Shown: positions 11,216-22,788 of the stretch, piece by piece
Numbering within the stretch: position 1 is the stretch's first letter
How the letters are laid out: each line of letters opens with the position of its first letter
NCBI GenBank assembly: GCA_010909165.1
Contig: MU008163.1
Location: 806,001 to 870,000 of the forward strand
Length of the DNA: 64,000 nt
Direction: 5' to 3'
DNA from: Anthoceros angustus
Lineage: Eukaryota; Streptophyta; Anthocerotopsida; Anthocerotales; Anthocerotaceae
Translations under genes and position numbers: made by a program
Notes under the pieces: generated by a model
What the model was told of the DNA's origin: nothing
What the model saw: only the letters and a program-made list of their open reading frames with translations
The model's database searches: none

Positions 11216-13177
11216 ATGCGATCCACGAGCGTTATGGCAGGAGCTGGAGCTTTGAGAAGAACACAGCGGGTTCTTGGTTCAGCTTACCATCACAGCTTCA
11301 GATCGAGGCAGAATCAGGCAGTTTTCCACGATTTGCAGCAACAGCAGCTGCTGCCTCCTTTGCGGCATGAGGGCCGCAGGTGGAGCAGCAGTTCCGAAAA
11401 TGGAGGCACCAAGGAAGGGGTGGAAGCCGATGTTGCGATCGTGGGAGCTGGAATCGTAGGTTTGGCCACAGCTCGCGAGATTGTCCTCAAATTTCCGCGG
11501 GCCAGTGTTGTTGTGGTTGAGAAGGAGGACCGTTTGGTTCCCCATCAGACGTCGCACAACAGGTTTGTTCAATGCTTTTTGTTGATCGCGTCTTGGAATT
11601 GGTAGACCTCTACTGTTTGGTTCGTGCTCCTGTTGGTCGGGTGTCAAATTGGTAGACCCCTACTGCAACATGAGGAGCTCAAACCTGTAGATCACTGTGT
11701 CCAGTGGAGTGATCCACGCAGGGATTTACTACACGCCTGGGAGTGATATGGCCACGTTGTGTGTCGATGGCGCACGGCGGCTGTACGAATACTGTGAAAG
11801 GAAAAGCCTTCCTCACAAGCGAGTTGGAAAGCTTATTGTGGCCACCATAGAGGAGGAGTTGCCTGTCCTTCATGAGCTTTACCAACGGGCGACCACGAAT
11901 AAAGTTCAGGGACTGGAGCTGCTAAACTCGAAGCAGATTCAAGATCTGGAGCCGAATGTTAGGGCTTTACAAGCTCTTCACTCTCCGAACACAGGAATCG
12001 TGGACTATCCCTCTGTAGGACTTGCCTTTGCTGAGGAGGTTTTGGCAACGGGGCGTGGAACAATTCGCAAGGGGTACGTTTCCATGTTAGTAGTTTTTTC
12101 CGAGGTGGTTGATGCATGTAGCTTTCACCTCAGGATGTCTTGTAGGAGAATAAACTCAACTTGTGTTCCTTCTATTTGTTACAGATTCGAGGTAGTGGCT
12201 ATTGATGCGGATGAATATAGAGGAGTGGAGCTTCACAGTAAGAGTGGAAAGAAGGTGAAAGCAAGCTGGTTAATCACTTGCGGGGGTCTGTATGGTGACT
12301 ATGTTGGTCGCATGGCTGGGGGAGCAAAAGCCCCTTTGGTCCTTCCCTTTCGTGGGACGTATCATGAATTGAAGCCTGAATTTCGAAATATCATCACCCG
12401 TAACATCTATCCTGTGCCTGATCCAAAGTAAGTACCACCTTGCATCTTCGAAGGGTTGTTCTTGTGTGCTCTCCTCGAGGAACTGGAGGCTTCCGAAAAT
12501 GAGGAAGCTTCTGTTGTGGAGAAGGATTTCTAACAGTTTGTGCTCTAACAAAAGGTAGGCCATGGCTTGCAGGTTCCCCATGGTAGGTGTGCATCTGACT
12601 CCACGAGTCGATGGCAGGGTTTTGATCGGACCAAATGCTGCCCTTGCCCTGTCCAAAGAAGGGTACAAGTTTTGGGACATAAATATTAAAGATGCTGCTC
12701 GGTTTGCTGTCAACAAAGGTCTCTGGAAGCTAGTTTTGAAGAATCCTGGAATTGTCCTTCAGGAGATCTGGCGTGACCTGAGTGCACGAGCTTTTGTAGG
12801 GGAAGCACAGAGGTATGCTTGGTTGGACAATACTCCCTGTTATCCTGTCACCGACATTCCGGCAGGTAGCGTCACGCACTAACGGAGGTTATTACTCAGA
12901 AATGCTAATCTCTCAGGGCTGTTTGTGCAGGTATTGTCCATCGCTGAGAATAGAACACACCACCACTGGCTGGGCTGGTGTGCATGCTGTAGCAATAGCT
13001 GACACAGGGAAGATAATCGGCGACTTCATCTTTGAAAATGGGAAGTCTGGAAATGTGCTGAATGTTAGGAACGCTCCATCGCCAGGTTGCACTGCTTCCT
13101 TAGCAATTGCTACGGCCGTGGTAAAGCGTGCTGCAAATGACTTCAACTGGAAGGCGCATAAAAGCTTTGCACCCTGA
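11216..13177 (+). CDS. L2HGDH: L-2-hydroxyglutarate dehydrogenase, mitochondrial
   Basis: Exons 11216-11562, 11705-12073, 12185-12427, 12573-12812 and 12931-13177 join in frame at GT-AG sites to give about 481 aa. The ATG at 11216 opens an Arg/Ser/Ala-rich, acid-poor leader (MRSTSVMAGAGALRR) typical of mitochondrial import. Residues 72-88 carry the FAD dinucleotide motif VAIVGAGIVGLATAREI. Further family blocks are SGVIHAGIYYTPGSDMA, FRGTYHELKPEF, GVHLTPRVDGRVLIGPNA and, near the end, SPGCTASLAIA. The enzyme is an FAD-dependent oxidase/dehydrogenase of the DAO superfamily that oxidises L-2-hydroxyglutarate to 2-oxoglutarate, a repair reaction removing a side product of malate dehydrogenase. 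The introns are 111-145 bp. A slightly later ATG (11234) is the alternative start. It converges on the PPR gene; only 114 bp separate the two stops. Confidence 0.93.
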
Positions 13178-13291
13178 TGAAGACAACTGGACAGGTTCAG
13201 GAGCATCTCTATTCCCATGTGGCGACATCATTCCACCTCTGTACAAATTACACTCAAGCCTATGTCAAAGTTAATGCAGATAAGCTACCTG

Positions 13292-15518
13292 TCACCATCG
13301 ATGCTCGCAGGAGCATACCCCGTCCACAAATTGGTGAACGCTGTGCAGATCTCGGACTATGATAACTCGTTTTTCGAACTTGGACATGATCTTAGTGCCA
13401 CTGTGGCAGTCATTGCACATTCGCAAATTTTTAGTGACTAGCAAAGGTGTGCCATCTGGAGTGTTGAGAAGGCCGAAGGCCAAAGCAAGTTTCTCAGCAT
13501 GCCCGCATAGGGCATCCTCTTTCTCTGTTTCAGAAATTGGCTTCAGCACTAAATCTGTATGTGGAACATGCCCCCCTTCCTCTTTCAGTCGCAGATTCGC
13601 ACTCTTCACTTTCGAGCAAATGTCTTCCCTGTGATCCCCCACAGTGAAAGTATGCACTTTGCTCCTCACCTCGATCCAAGCCTTAGCAGGTTTCCTAAAC
13701 GCGTTTGCAGACCTCCTCAATTCCTCTACCCTGTGTACATCATTCCACATACTTGCTTTCGCATAGATACTTGCCATTAGCACATACCCTGTTCCGTTTT
13801 CAGGCTCCAGTTTGATGAGGTGCTCGAAGCATCGCTCACCACGCTCCACATCCGTATAAGTTTTGCAAGCACTCAGCAGAGATACCCACGTTACGGCATC
13901 ACTATCACAGGGCATGGACAGCACCAGGTTTTCGGCATCGACGAGGTGGCCAGATCGAGCAAGAAGATCAACCATGCACGTGTAGTGTCGGAGAGTTGGC
14001 ACAATGCCATAGTGTTCCATCATCTTGAAATACCGCTCACCTTCTCGCACCAGGCCTCCATGGCTGCAAGCCACAAGAAGGCACGAGAAAGTTGCTTCGT
14101 CAGGCTCAACTCCATGCAGCTGCATCTCCCGGAAGCACTGCAGAGCTCGTTGGCCGTCGTTATGTTGGGCATAGCCATTGATAAGAGCATTCCAAGTCAC
14201 AACATCCGGTGCTGGAAGTCGACTTAAGGTGTTACGGGCATCCACTAAGCTGCCGCATTTTGCATACATGTCCACCAAGCTGTTGCCGATGTTCACATCC
14301 ACTTCCAGTCCTCTCTTTTGGATTTGGGAGTGGAGGTGCTTTCCTTGGACCAGAGCGCCGACACTAGCACATGCCTTCAGGAGTAAGACAAATGTGACGT
14401 TGTCGGCTGGAGCTATAGCTTCCTGTTGCATACTGCTGTAGAGAGCAAGAGCTTCTTGTCCAAGCCCCTGCTGTGCATAGCCTGCAATCATGGCAGTCCA
14501 TGTTACCACATCCCGTTTGGACAATCTGTCAAACACCCTGCGAGCATCCTCTAAGCTTCCACATTTTGCATACATGTCCACCAGGCTGCTGCCAATGACC
14601 ACATCAGATTCTAGGCGTCTTTCCCGAATTTTTGTGTGGAGCTGCTTTCCTTGATGCAAAGCTCCAGCACTGGCACATGCTTTCAGCAGGGAGAGGAGCA
14701 TGACACGACCGCCTGGAATGCCTCCTTCCTTCTGCATACTTGCATAAAGGGTGAGAGCTTCTTGACCAGCCCCATGTTGGGCATATCCTGATAACATGGC
14801 AGTCCATGACACAGCATTCCTCGAGGGCATTCGGTCAAACAATTGTCGAGCATCCTCTAGATCGCCCCTTTTCGCGTATGCACTCACAATGGCATTCCAT
14901 GTCACAATGTTCTTGCTCCGCAAAGAATCAAACACCATCCGGGCATCCTCCACATTCCCGCATGTTGCATACATGTCTATGAGGGAGCTACCCACAAACA
15001 GATTTGTCTCACCTTCGCTCCTCACAACATCCTTATGGACCTCCTTCCCGAACGTCAAATCCGCTGCACTGTTACAAGCTTTGAGGACAGCCACATACAC
15101 ATGGTTGTCCGGCTTCACCCCAGACTTCCGCATCTCCTTATACAGCTCGATGGCCTGCGCAGGCTGCCCTCGTTCAGCATGTGCCGCAATAATAGAACTC
15201 CAGGAAAAGACATCTGGTGCAACCAGATCCCTAAACACCTGTGCTGCCTCCTCCAACTTCCCATGAACAGCATACATACGGATGATCTGGTTACACAAGA
15301 ATGTGTTTGACTCATTGCCACTTCTAACACTAAGAGCATAAACACGCCTTCCAACCTCCAGATCTCTACTTTCAACGCACCTGCGAAGAACTGGGTACAG
15401 CATGTCATGTGAAACATGAGATCCATCGCTAGCTATGAGCTCCAACGCTTCAACAGCCTCACTGAGCTTCCCCTCCTCCAGGGACCTTCTCCATGTCCCA
15501 ATTTCAGGTTCTGCCACC
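13292..15518 (-). CDS. Pentatricopeptide repeat protein, PLS class with DYW-type deaminase domain
   Basis: One long exon encodes about 740 residues of PPR repeats of P, L and S type (repeated motifs such as VDMYAKCGSLEDARRVFD and DVVTWTAMIAGYAQQG), then E/E+ motifs and a DYW domain. The domain shows the deaminase HxE (HAEKLALAFGLL), CNDCH, and the terminal HQFVDGVCSC followed by EHRW instead of DYW. Family knowledge: such proteins bind organelle transcripts base by base and catalyse C-to-U RNA editing in mitochondria or plastids. The acceptor at 15519-15520 joins in frame to a donor after 15785, with a 266-bp intron made of an 81-bp triple repeat. The upstream exon (15785 to about 15840-15920) has no in-frame ATG, so the true N-terminus with its targeting peptide is unresolved and probably needs another 5' exon. 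The first internal ATG is at 15403. The PG-box position is KPAKAWIEV, not PGCSWIEV. Confidence 0.9.
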
Positions 15519-15538
15519 CTGCAAAATTCAGAAAACAG

Positions 15539-15781
15539 TGAAAAAGGGCAAGTGTTCCAACATCCGACACAGTCCAATCCAGTACACAATCATCCCAAAA
15601 ACAAAAGCAGAAAAAAAACTGAGAAAGGGCAAGTGTTCCAACATCCGACACAGTCCAATCCAGTACACAATCATCCCAAAAACAAAAGCAGAAAAAAAAC
15701 TGAGAAAGGGCAAGTGTTCCAACATCCGACACAGTCCAATCCAGTACACAATCATCCCAAAAACAAAAGCAGAAAAAACCT
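15539..15781 (-). repeat. 81-bp tandem triplication inside the PPR intron
   Basis: Three almost perfect 81-bp units start at 15539, 15620 and 15701. They occupy nearly all of the intron between 15519 and 15784. The period is a multiple of three and the repeat is open in the reading frame of the upstream exon (27 residues per unit). Confidence 0.95.
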
Positions 15782-16321
15782 GACCTCCTTGAACAGGCTC
15801 CAATATCGTCCTCAAGCTGGAGCAAGGCACTGCCGTGATTTCTTGAACGGTGCACGCAGTCAGGATAACCATGCTCTTTCTGCAATGTGGGCACTAATAA
15901 ATGACCCGCCACCACTTGGCCAGCTCCCCGCCCACCATGCCATCAATCTCTGAAACGGCTTACCTTGCTCCACCCGATTCCCCGCCAACGAGAGAGATCG
16001 CTCAACACTTGTGCCTCCCGTGCATTTGGCTCTACTGGAACCTCACACCCTTGCTTCTTCAGTTGCAAAAACAAGAAACAAGGAAAATGGGTGCTTCACC
16101 ATCCAGTCACACACTCACCGGACAGGCTTGCGGACGTGGATTGCTCCGCTAACCCACGTAAACCCAAGAAATGTCTCCGCCATGCTTCCACAGGGTTGCC
16201 AAATCTGCCCCTGCCTCGAACAGCACAGAAAGCAGGCCACCCACCACCTCTCCTCATGGTTCCTGGCTCTCCGTTTGTTCCAGGAACCGTTGCCAGACAG
16301 CGCCAGCTCGTCCTCGGACAT

Positions 16322-16350
16322 TTATAGCATATACAGACGTATGCTATATA
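16322..16350. promoter_or_regulatory. Palindromic TATA-like element between divergent genes
   Basis: A perfect 9-bp inverted repeat, tatagcata (16323-16331) and tatgctata (16340-16348), with an 8-bp spacer, sits between the PPR gene (reverse) and the lipase (forward). TATA-like strings are present on both strands. A role as a shared bidirectional promoter core is an inference from position and sequence only. Confidence 0.4.
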
Positions 16351-16589
16351 TGATCAGAAGCTGACCACCTCAGCATCGAGGAGGATTGCTTTCCATATGT
16401 ACGAGATGTTCACGTCACACCAATTTCAGATGTGGAGGGTGCTGTTGTGTGCCGATTGGCGGAGGCGTCAGAGCTTGGTGCTACTCTGGTTCCGTTTGGG
16501 AGAGCTGCTTCGCTCCCCAGCTTTTGGAGAGCGGGGAGGAGCGTCTTCTCAGATGTTGTCTGCAGCCGGAGAAGCTTTGGGTTTCTAGG

Positions 16590-17546
16590 ATGGGAGGCTT
16601 GTGCAGGTGGAGATGGATTGCCTTGTGGGCTTTGTTGTTGGTGGCAGGAGTAGCCGGGAGACCGGTGGTGCGAGTACCTATGCTAAGTAGGCCAAGCGAT
16701 TGTGCATATAACAGGACCCTTGCTTTGTACCTTGCGGAATATGCCTCAGCTGTGTACATACAGGATCAGTTGTCGTTGCTGTCTTGGAGTTGCTCCAGAT
16801 GCAAGGGTTTGACGAAGGGATTTCAAATCAGGGAGCTGATTGTTGATACCGCACACTGTCTTCAGGCTTTTGTGGGGGTGGCAGAAGACCTGAAAGCGAT
16901 TGTGATTGCGGTAAGAGGAACCCAAGAGAGCAGTCTTCAGAATTGGGCCGAAGACCTCTTCTTCAAGCAACTGGATCTGAATTACCCTGGGGTGTCTGAT
17001 GCCATGGTCCATCAAGGATTCTACTCCGCTTACCATAACACTACTCTCAGACCCAGCATTCTGGAAGCTGTGCACGACATCCAGCTTAAGAGGAAGGATC
17101 TGAGCATCATGATCACAGGTCATTCTATGGGGGGAGCTGTAGCTTCCTTCATCGCCATCGACTTGGCTGCAAACTTCGGAGAACGGGATATACAGGTGGT
17201 CACGTTTGGGCAACCGAGGATAGGGAACTCTGTGTTTGCTGCATACTACAGTGCGTTGGTGCCTGCCACAATTCGCATGACTCACGCTCAAGACTTGGTT
17301 CCGCATCTTCCTCCTTACTATTCTCTTATGGCGCAGAAGACTTATCACCACTTTGCCACCGAGGTGTGGATTTACAGGATTTCCTTGGGGATCCTGAACA
17401 TGGAGTTTGAGCGTGTTTGTGATAGCTCTGGGGAAGATCCTACTTGTAGCCGGTCAGTGGTTGGAAACAGCATCTCTGATCATCTGGAATATCTTGGAGT
17501 GCGACTATGTTCAGAGGTTAGTTCTGTGCTCCATTCCTCTGCTTAG
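16590..17546 (+). CDS. Class 3 (fungal-type) lipase, secreted
   Basis: An intronless gene of 318 aa. The frame extends upstream to 16386, but the ATG at 16590 is chosen because it opens a signal peptide (MGGLCRWRWIALWALLLVAG). Seen: oxyanion-region VIAVRGTQ (104-112), nucleophile elbow GHSMGG with Ser179, catalytic Asp235 in HAQDLVPHLPP and His298 in ISDHLEYLG, so the Ser-Asp-His triad is complete. Class 3 lipases are alpha/beta-hydrolases that hydrolyse acylglycerols; a secretory-pathway or apoplastic product is inferred from the signal peptide. Paired Cys residues (38, 68, 71, 90 and a C-terminal group) fit a disulfide-bonded extracellular enzyme. It is divergent from the PPR gene and convergent with presenilin. 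Confidence 0.92.
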   Translation: MGGLCRWRWIALWALLLVAGVAGRPVVRVPMLSRPSDCAYNRTLALYLAEYASAVYIQDQLSLLSWSCSRCKGLTKGFQIRELIVDTAHCLQAFVGVAEDLKAIVIAVRGTQESSLQNWAEDLFFKQLDLNYPGVSDAMVHQGFYSAYHNTTLRPSILEAVHDIQLKRKDLSIMITGHSMGGAVASFIAIDLAANFGERDIQVVTFGQPRIGNSVFAAYYSALVPATIRMTHAQDLVPHLPPYYSLMAQKTYHHFATEVWIYRISLGILNMEFERVCDSSGEDPTCSRSVVGNSISDHLEYLGVRLCSEVSSVLHSSA

Positions 17547-18113
17547 AGCATTCACAACATGCCCCCATAGACTTGAAGGAAGGTCTAGTATGCTCCTTTG
17601 TCGGACCTCATCTTTCATTCAAGTGTAACATGTGTACATATCATATTCCGTCCATATGGGTCCAATGGGGTTGTTGTTGGACAACCTAGTGCACTCTCTT
17701 TAAGTGTAAACATATCGATCAATTTCTTGTCAGGTCTAGAATTCACTTTCACTCCCAACATCCCTGTTGGGGGTTTGTAAAGAATTTTTGCATCTCAGTG
17801 ACTGAGCAATTGCCACAGTCAGAAAGAGGTGTCTGTTGTGGAGTTAAAGGGTCTACCCGTCTAATAACAAAAAAATAGAGAAGAGGGTGTACCTTTCTCT
17901 TCACAAGTGGAGTTCAACAATGTGATTCAGAGATTGCTTCCTAGAAGGAGCACAAATAGAAGTTCTCCTCTGACGTGAGAATGGTGGCTTTCTGAATTTG
18001 GATATGGTGAAAGATATAGTACACCGTGGCTGCAAGCACAACCAGAATAAAATGTCCGGCAAAGTCTTGTTCAGCAGAACCTTGCAGAGGGCAGTCTCCA
18101 GTCCGCCTTAACA
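17547..18113. other. Convergent intergenic region (lipase 3' / presenilin 3')
   Basis: This 567-bp stretch lies between two convergent stop codons and should contain both 3' untranslated regions. No open frame of merit or repeat was recognised. Confidence 0.6.
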
Positions 18114-19763
18114 CTAGAAGAAGACTAAGTCTGTAGCGAGAGTCACCACAAATGGCTCCATGATAAGACGGGTCAAAAAATAGAAGAGGACACCCAGGGA
18201 GATGGAGATGGGCAGGGCTGGCAGGGCTCGGCGCCACACGGCTAGAAGAATGAGTGTTGCCCCTAGGCCAGCAATGATGGCTAAGTAGCATGCATACACT
18301 GTCATGAGGTCGTACATAGCTGCCCTCCCAACAAGAACACTGTAAAATATGAAGTCTCCAAGACCCAACTTGATGGCTCCCGACATGCCTAATCCAATCC
18401 CCTCGGCTTCTTCCTCCTCCATAGCTCTAACAATCTCTTGTCGTTGCGGTGCTGAATTAACAGGAGCTGCAGTGATGACAAGTGGTGATACAGCGTGGGT
18501 CCTTACAAGGGGAGCAGATTCATCATCAGAGGGAGACCCGGCCAAAGAGGATGAGACCTGCACCTGTGCCTGCGAGCCATCCAATGGGTCTAGGCCTGGC
18601 CCCATCAAACAGAGCACCACAAGAATCAGGTAACGCTAAAGAGGTACATCTGATGCAGTCGAGCTACATGGGGAAAAGCAATCTCTAATTCCTCAGAAAG
18701 AAACAAGTATCTTCCCATCCTACAGACCAAACAAAAAGAGACGTCAAGACGAGATTTTGCAAAAATCACCCTTACCATTGGCTGATCTAAAGTTTTGTGA
18801 TCCGTTCCCTTCATTCTGCGGACTTCGATCTGTTGTGCTTGCCAGCCCAAGCTCAGCATCCAAGCTGTGAGTCACCAAATGTGAAGCTCCATCCTGTCTC
18901 ACCGGTGCAGACGCAAAGACACTCTTCAGCCGACTCAGTACTGATGGTCTCTCTTGTTGAGCTGCTGGGGAGGTCACTCTCCGCCGATTCCACCTTCGCC
19001 TCTGACCTTCGCAAGGTGCTGAAGAAGATCTGGGGGAGACTTGAGAGCTGAACTCCACCGTACCCGAGGGAACCCTGGAGGAAGCGATAGGCCGTGACTC
19101 ATAGATCAACGCTGGAATATCTTCATCCCTAGCTACGGCCAGCTCCACAAGCATGTTAAGAGGCCCTCCAGGCACCAACACAGCTAGAACATCATACACA
19201 GCCATAGCCATGAGCAGAGTCCAGGTAGTCCACTCAGGCAGCATGGTGAACCAAAATGCCACCAACATCCCTATCATGACAAGGTAGCCCTGGGTGAAGA
19301 CAATGGGCATCCGGCAGAAAAACACTGCCAACACCCCGACAACTGCAAAATTGAGCAGCACAATGGAAAAGGTGATCACGTCAATTGGAATAGACCACTC
19401 CTGCACCATCATCACCCCCAATGCACCTCCCATGTAAGCCAAAACAGTGAAAGCAGAAAACCCCATATAACCCCGCAGACACTTGGTGCACCGGAAGTAG
19501 AAGAGAGCTACAAGCATGAAAGTAACGATGGTGACGATCACCACAAACACAAGAGCATTCAGCAATGCTCCTTCGAATTTCTGCCCCGTCGTGTCCGTGT
19601 CCTTCTCCTCGTAAACCAGCATGGCTATGCTGGAAACGGAGGAATCAGATCCATGCGGATTCAAGCTGTGCACCAGAAGAACCACCAGAAGCATGCATAT
19701 CGAGACGGGGCTCACAATTCCGATAACTTCTGCCCCAACAGTCTCCAGCAAGCTTCCCTCCAT
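18114..19763 (-). CDS. Presenilin, catalytic subunit of gamma-secretase
   Basis: Two exons (19763-18776 and 18595-18114, GT-AG, phase 1) encode 489 aa. Nine membrane-spanning segments are expected; hydrophobic stretches are seen at about 14-33, 66-90, 100-121, 126-149, 155-175 and 180-200, then three near the C-terminus. The aspartyl protease motifs are intact: YD at 190-191 in transmembrane helix 6, GLGD at 407-410 in helix 7, and PAL at 455-457. Between the aspartates lies a long hydrophilic loop (about 225-390) rich in Ser, Arg and Gln. The N-terminus is short, as in plant presenilins. In animals presenilin cleaves Notch and APP within the membrane; plant presenilins localise to endomembranes and their natural substrates are poorly known. 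It is head-to-head with RPN9, with start codons 402 bp apart. Confidence 0.95.
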
Positions 19764-20165
19764 GGCAGCAGATCCCTACGATAAAAAATCATCTGCTGCT
19801 CCTCCTCCTCAACATGTTCTCAGGAAATTCCCATCATGCACCAATTTCATCAACAAGACAGCATGCATGCACCATTTTGGAAAGACCTAACAAATCCAAG
19901 AAAGCACCGAGTGACGCCTCGCACTCATCCAAACAAATCGCACCCCGCAGTGTGATACAGAACGTGGCTTGGGAAGGTGGTCTCCGAAGGCAGTCGTGAA
20001 ACACTGAACGGAGGGAAGAAACTAGTTAAGAAGACTGAAGAAGAAGAAAGAGGGTTAAGGAGGGTTACGTTAACTCCTTGATATTAGCAGTGGGTAAACT
20101 TCAAAGCTAGAGCCTTTAGTAGTTAGGACGTCGGAGCGTGAAGTGTGCTCACCTGCAGGCGAGGG
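19764..20165. promoter_or_regulatory. Divergent promoter region, presenilin / RPN9
   Basis: About 400 bp separate the opposed start codons, so both promoters and 5' leaders must lie here. A purine-rich stretch (gaagaagaagaaagaggg, about 20036-20054) precedes the RPN9 side. No canonical TATA box is obvious. Assignment rests on gene arrangement. Confidence 0.5.
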
Positions 20166-21824
20166 ATGGCGGCGTTGCAGTATCTGGAACAGCAGCGGGC
20201 AGCGCAACCGGAGCTGGCGGAATGGTACACTTCCCTGGCGGATTTGTATCAGCGGAGGCTATGGCACCAGCTGACGCAGAAGCTGGATCAGTTCATTGCT
20301 TTGATGGTATTACAGGTGCCTGCCGTGGTTTCGTGTCTTGCGTTGCTAGGGTTTGGTGTGGCTGAGCTGTGGGAGGATTTTGCAGGCGGGGGATGCGCTC
20401 ATCCAGCTCTACCACAATTTCATCACCGATTTTGAGACTAAGATTAATTTGTTGAAGCTTGCACACTTTGCGGTCATCGTATCCCGGCAGTATGCGGAGG
20501 AGGAAATGGCTATTCGGTATCTGGAAGATGTTATAGAGAAGCTGCGGGCATCTCGGGAACGGCGGGTTGAGGAGCCTGTGCTGTACGTGAAGATGCAGAT
20601 TGCGGCATTGAGGCTGCGGAGGGGAGAGCACAAGGAGTGCAAGAAGCTGTTAGAGGAGGGAAGGAGCACTTTGGACAGCATGACAGATGTGGATCCTTCT
20701 GTGCATGCTAGTGTGCACTGGGTTTCGTCTCAGTACCATAAGTCGAGGCAGGAGTTCGCCGAGTTCTATAAAACGGCACTCTTGTATTTGGCATACACCT
20801 CCGTGGACTCGTTGGCAGAGAACTTCAAGCTGGTATGATTTCTTCATAGGGACGGGCAAATTTTTAGGTCTTGACCCGGTCTGAGTGCCGGATTTGACCA
20901 TATTTGTGTTTTGGCTTGCAGGACCTGGCCGCTGACTTGTCCTTAGCTGCGTTGCTGGGTGACAACATCTACAACTTCGGGGAGCTTCTTGCACACCCCA
21001 TCGTAAGTGGGGCATGGCCTTGTTTGTCCTTCCCTTCCTTCACACGCTAGGTCAAAACCTTATTGCGACTTCGTTTCTCCTGCTTGCTGTGACTGCAGGT
21101 CAAGAGCCTTTTACATACAAGTGTGGAGTGGCTCTACTATGTGTTGCAAGCTTTCAACGAGGGCAATCCTACAAAGTACAAGGAGCTCTGTCATACTCAT
21201 CAATCTGCACTGAACGAGCAGCCGGCTCTGGTAGCCAACGAGCGGAAGTTATGGGAGAAAATTAACATCCTGTGTCTGATGGAGCTCATTTTCAGGTAAC
21301 ACTCTTGCCATTTTTGTGGGTAAGGTCCTCAGGAGTCCTTGAAATAACCAGCATGCGATTGGCTGGCAGCATGGACTGACCTGTCCGTCTGTATTGCAGT
21401 CGGCCTTCGGAAGACAGGACGATACCGCTAAGTGTAATTGCTGAGAGGACAAAGCTGGAGCTAAACGAGGTTGAATTTCTTCTGATCAAAAGCCTCTCGG
21501 TATGTCTTTTCCGGGCCAAGTTCATGAGCTCTGCCAAATTGACACGTTCTCAAGCAATGCTTCTCATGTTCTATCAATCACAGGGAGCCCACCCCCTTGC
21601 CTCACACTCTCCACCTGCACTCTGCTGATCTGTTTCAGGTACATCTGATCGAAGGAGTGATCGACCAAGTGGACGGAACTGTGAGCGTCTCGTGGGTGCA
21701 GCCAAGAGTGCTTGGTGTCCCACAAATTGCAGCGTTGAGGGATAGGCTCGACACCTGGCTACAAAAAGTGCACACAACTTTGCTAGCAGTAGAGGCAGAG
21801 ACACCAGATTTGGTAGCCGCGTAA
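20166..21824 (+). CDS. RPN9: 26S proteasome regulatory particle non-ATPase subunit 9 (PSMD13 homologue)
   Basis: Exons 20166-20315, 20386-20832, 20922-21002, 21099-21295, 21400-21499 and 21639-21824 give 386 aa, the usual length for plant RPN9. The N-terminal half is helical-repeat sequence, and the C-terminal part is a PCI domain, seen in order as NPTKYKELCHTHQSAL, EKINILCLMELIFRRPSEDR, IPLSVIAERTKLELNEVEFLLIKSLS and VHLIEGVIDQVDGTVSVSWV. RPN9 is a structural subunit of the proteasome lid, where PCI domains form the horseshoe scaffold next to RPN5, RPN6 and the deubiquitinase RPN11. All introns are 70-140 bp. The start is fixed by MAALQYLEQQ following the shared promoter with presenilin. No frame defects are seen. 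Confidence 0.95.
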
Positions 21825-22788
21825 AAGTAGGTATCAAACCTCAAACCTCCATTCTTCTTTTCCAGTCGGCTGCAATTCATCCCTGAATGAGAAATACATG
21901 AAGGAGACTGCTACGGTGCAAGACTGTCCCCAAATTGCTTCATCTTTTGTGGCTCCTTTCTGGAAGGCGTCGTACCATATCCTTAACATTGAGTAGTTGG
22001 TGTGCAGTATTCCCCTGCCACGCGAGAACGTGGACAAGTACCAACCCTGCGGAGTTGCTCACTCCGATGCCCGTACCGTACCTGCGGCGTCTCGCACCGG
22101 CCCGCACGATTCTACGACACCTGCTATTGGCCCGTTTCACACGCGGGCTATCAGTGGCTCACCGCCTCTTTCCCATCTCTGAACGCTGGACGCTGCCAGA
22201 TGCAGGGCCTAATTGTGGAAGTGCTGGCGATGAGTGGGCCCTGGATGTCGTCGCCTCGTCTGTGTCTTCTACTGTCTCCAGTTGGAAGGTAGCTTTCGGC
22301 AGGTACATTGTTGTGCATCCTTCTCTCCCCTGTTAGCCATTCGGCATTGTTGTGCTTCCTTCTCTCCTGCTGGTCATTTGGCATTGTTGTGCTTCCTTCC
22401 CTCCTGTTAGCCATTCGGCATTGTTGTGCTTCCTTCTCTCCTGTTAGCCATTCGGGGAAACCGCCGTTTTAGCAAGGTGTCCTGGACCAAATTTGTCGCA
22501 TGTTCCATCCATGGGCCTATCCTTCTCAAGCTCCGCTCATCCACTGGAGTAAGCCTGGCGCTGCTAAGTCGGCGCCGCTTGCTTGCAAGCAATGTTGTGA
22601 GGGTAGGTCGTAGGTGTCTTTGACCCGACATCCTCGTAGACCTTCTTCTTGGCTTGCTTGCAATTGCTTGCTGGGAAGGCCGAATTCGTACCCTCCATAA
22701 CGCAACTGATAGGCTTGGAATGCGCCTGTTAGAACTATTCTTGCTTTCCTACCTCTTTTCCTCGTACAATCTTTCCCCGGTACAGGAG
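21825..22788. other. Intergenic region between RPN9 and SCPL1
   Basis: It holds the RPN9 3' region, a four-copy short tandem repeat (22308-22455) and the SCPL1 promoter. Several overlapping open frames exist (for example 21935-22336 forward and 22526-22918 reverse), but none shows a recognisable domain or consistent codon pattern. Confidence 0.55.
22308..22455 (+). repeat. Tandem repeat, about 36-bp unit, four copies
   Basis: Units of the form 'cattgttgtgcttccttctc' followed by 'tcctgttagccattcgg' repeat head to tail with minor variation (ctgctggtcatttgg in one). Confidence 0.9.

Noticed and set aside
15433-15915. Reverse ORF through the 81-bp repeats as a separate small gene
   Set aside because: It lacks an ATG (opens at GTG), and its 5' part joins the PPR exon in phase through GT-AG sites; the repeat portion is better read as an intron.
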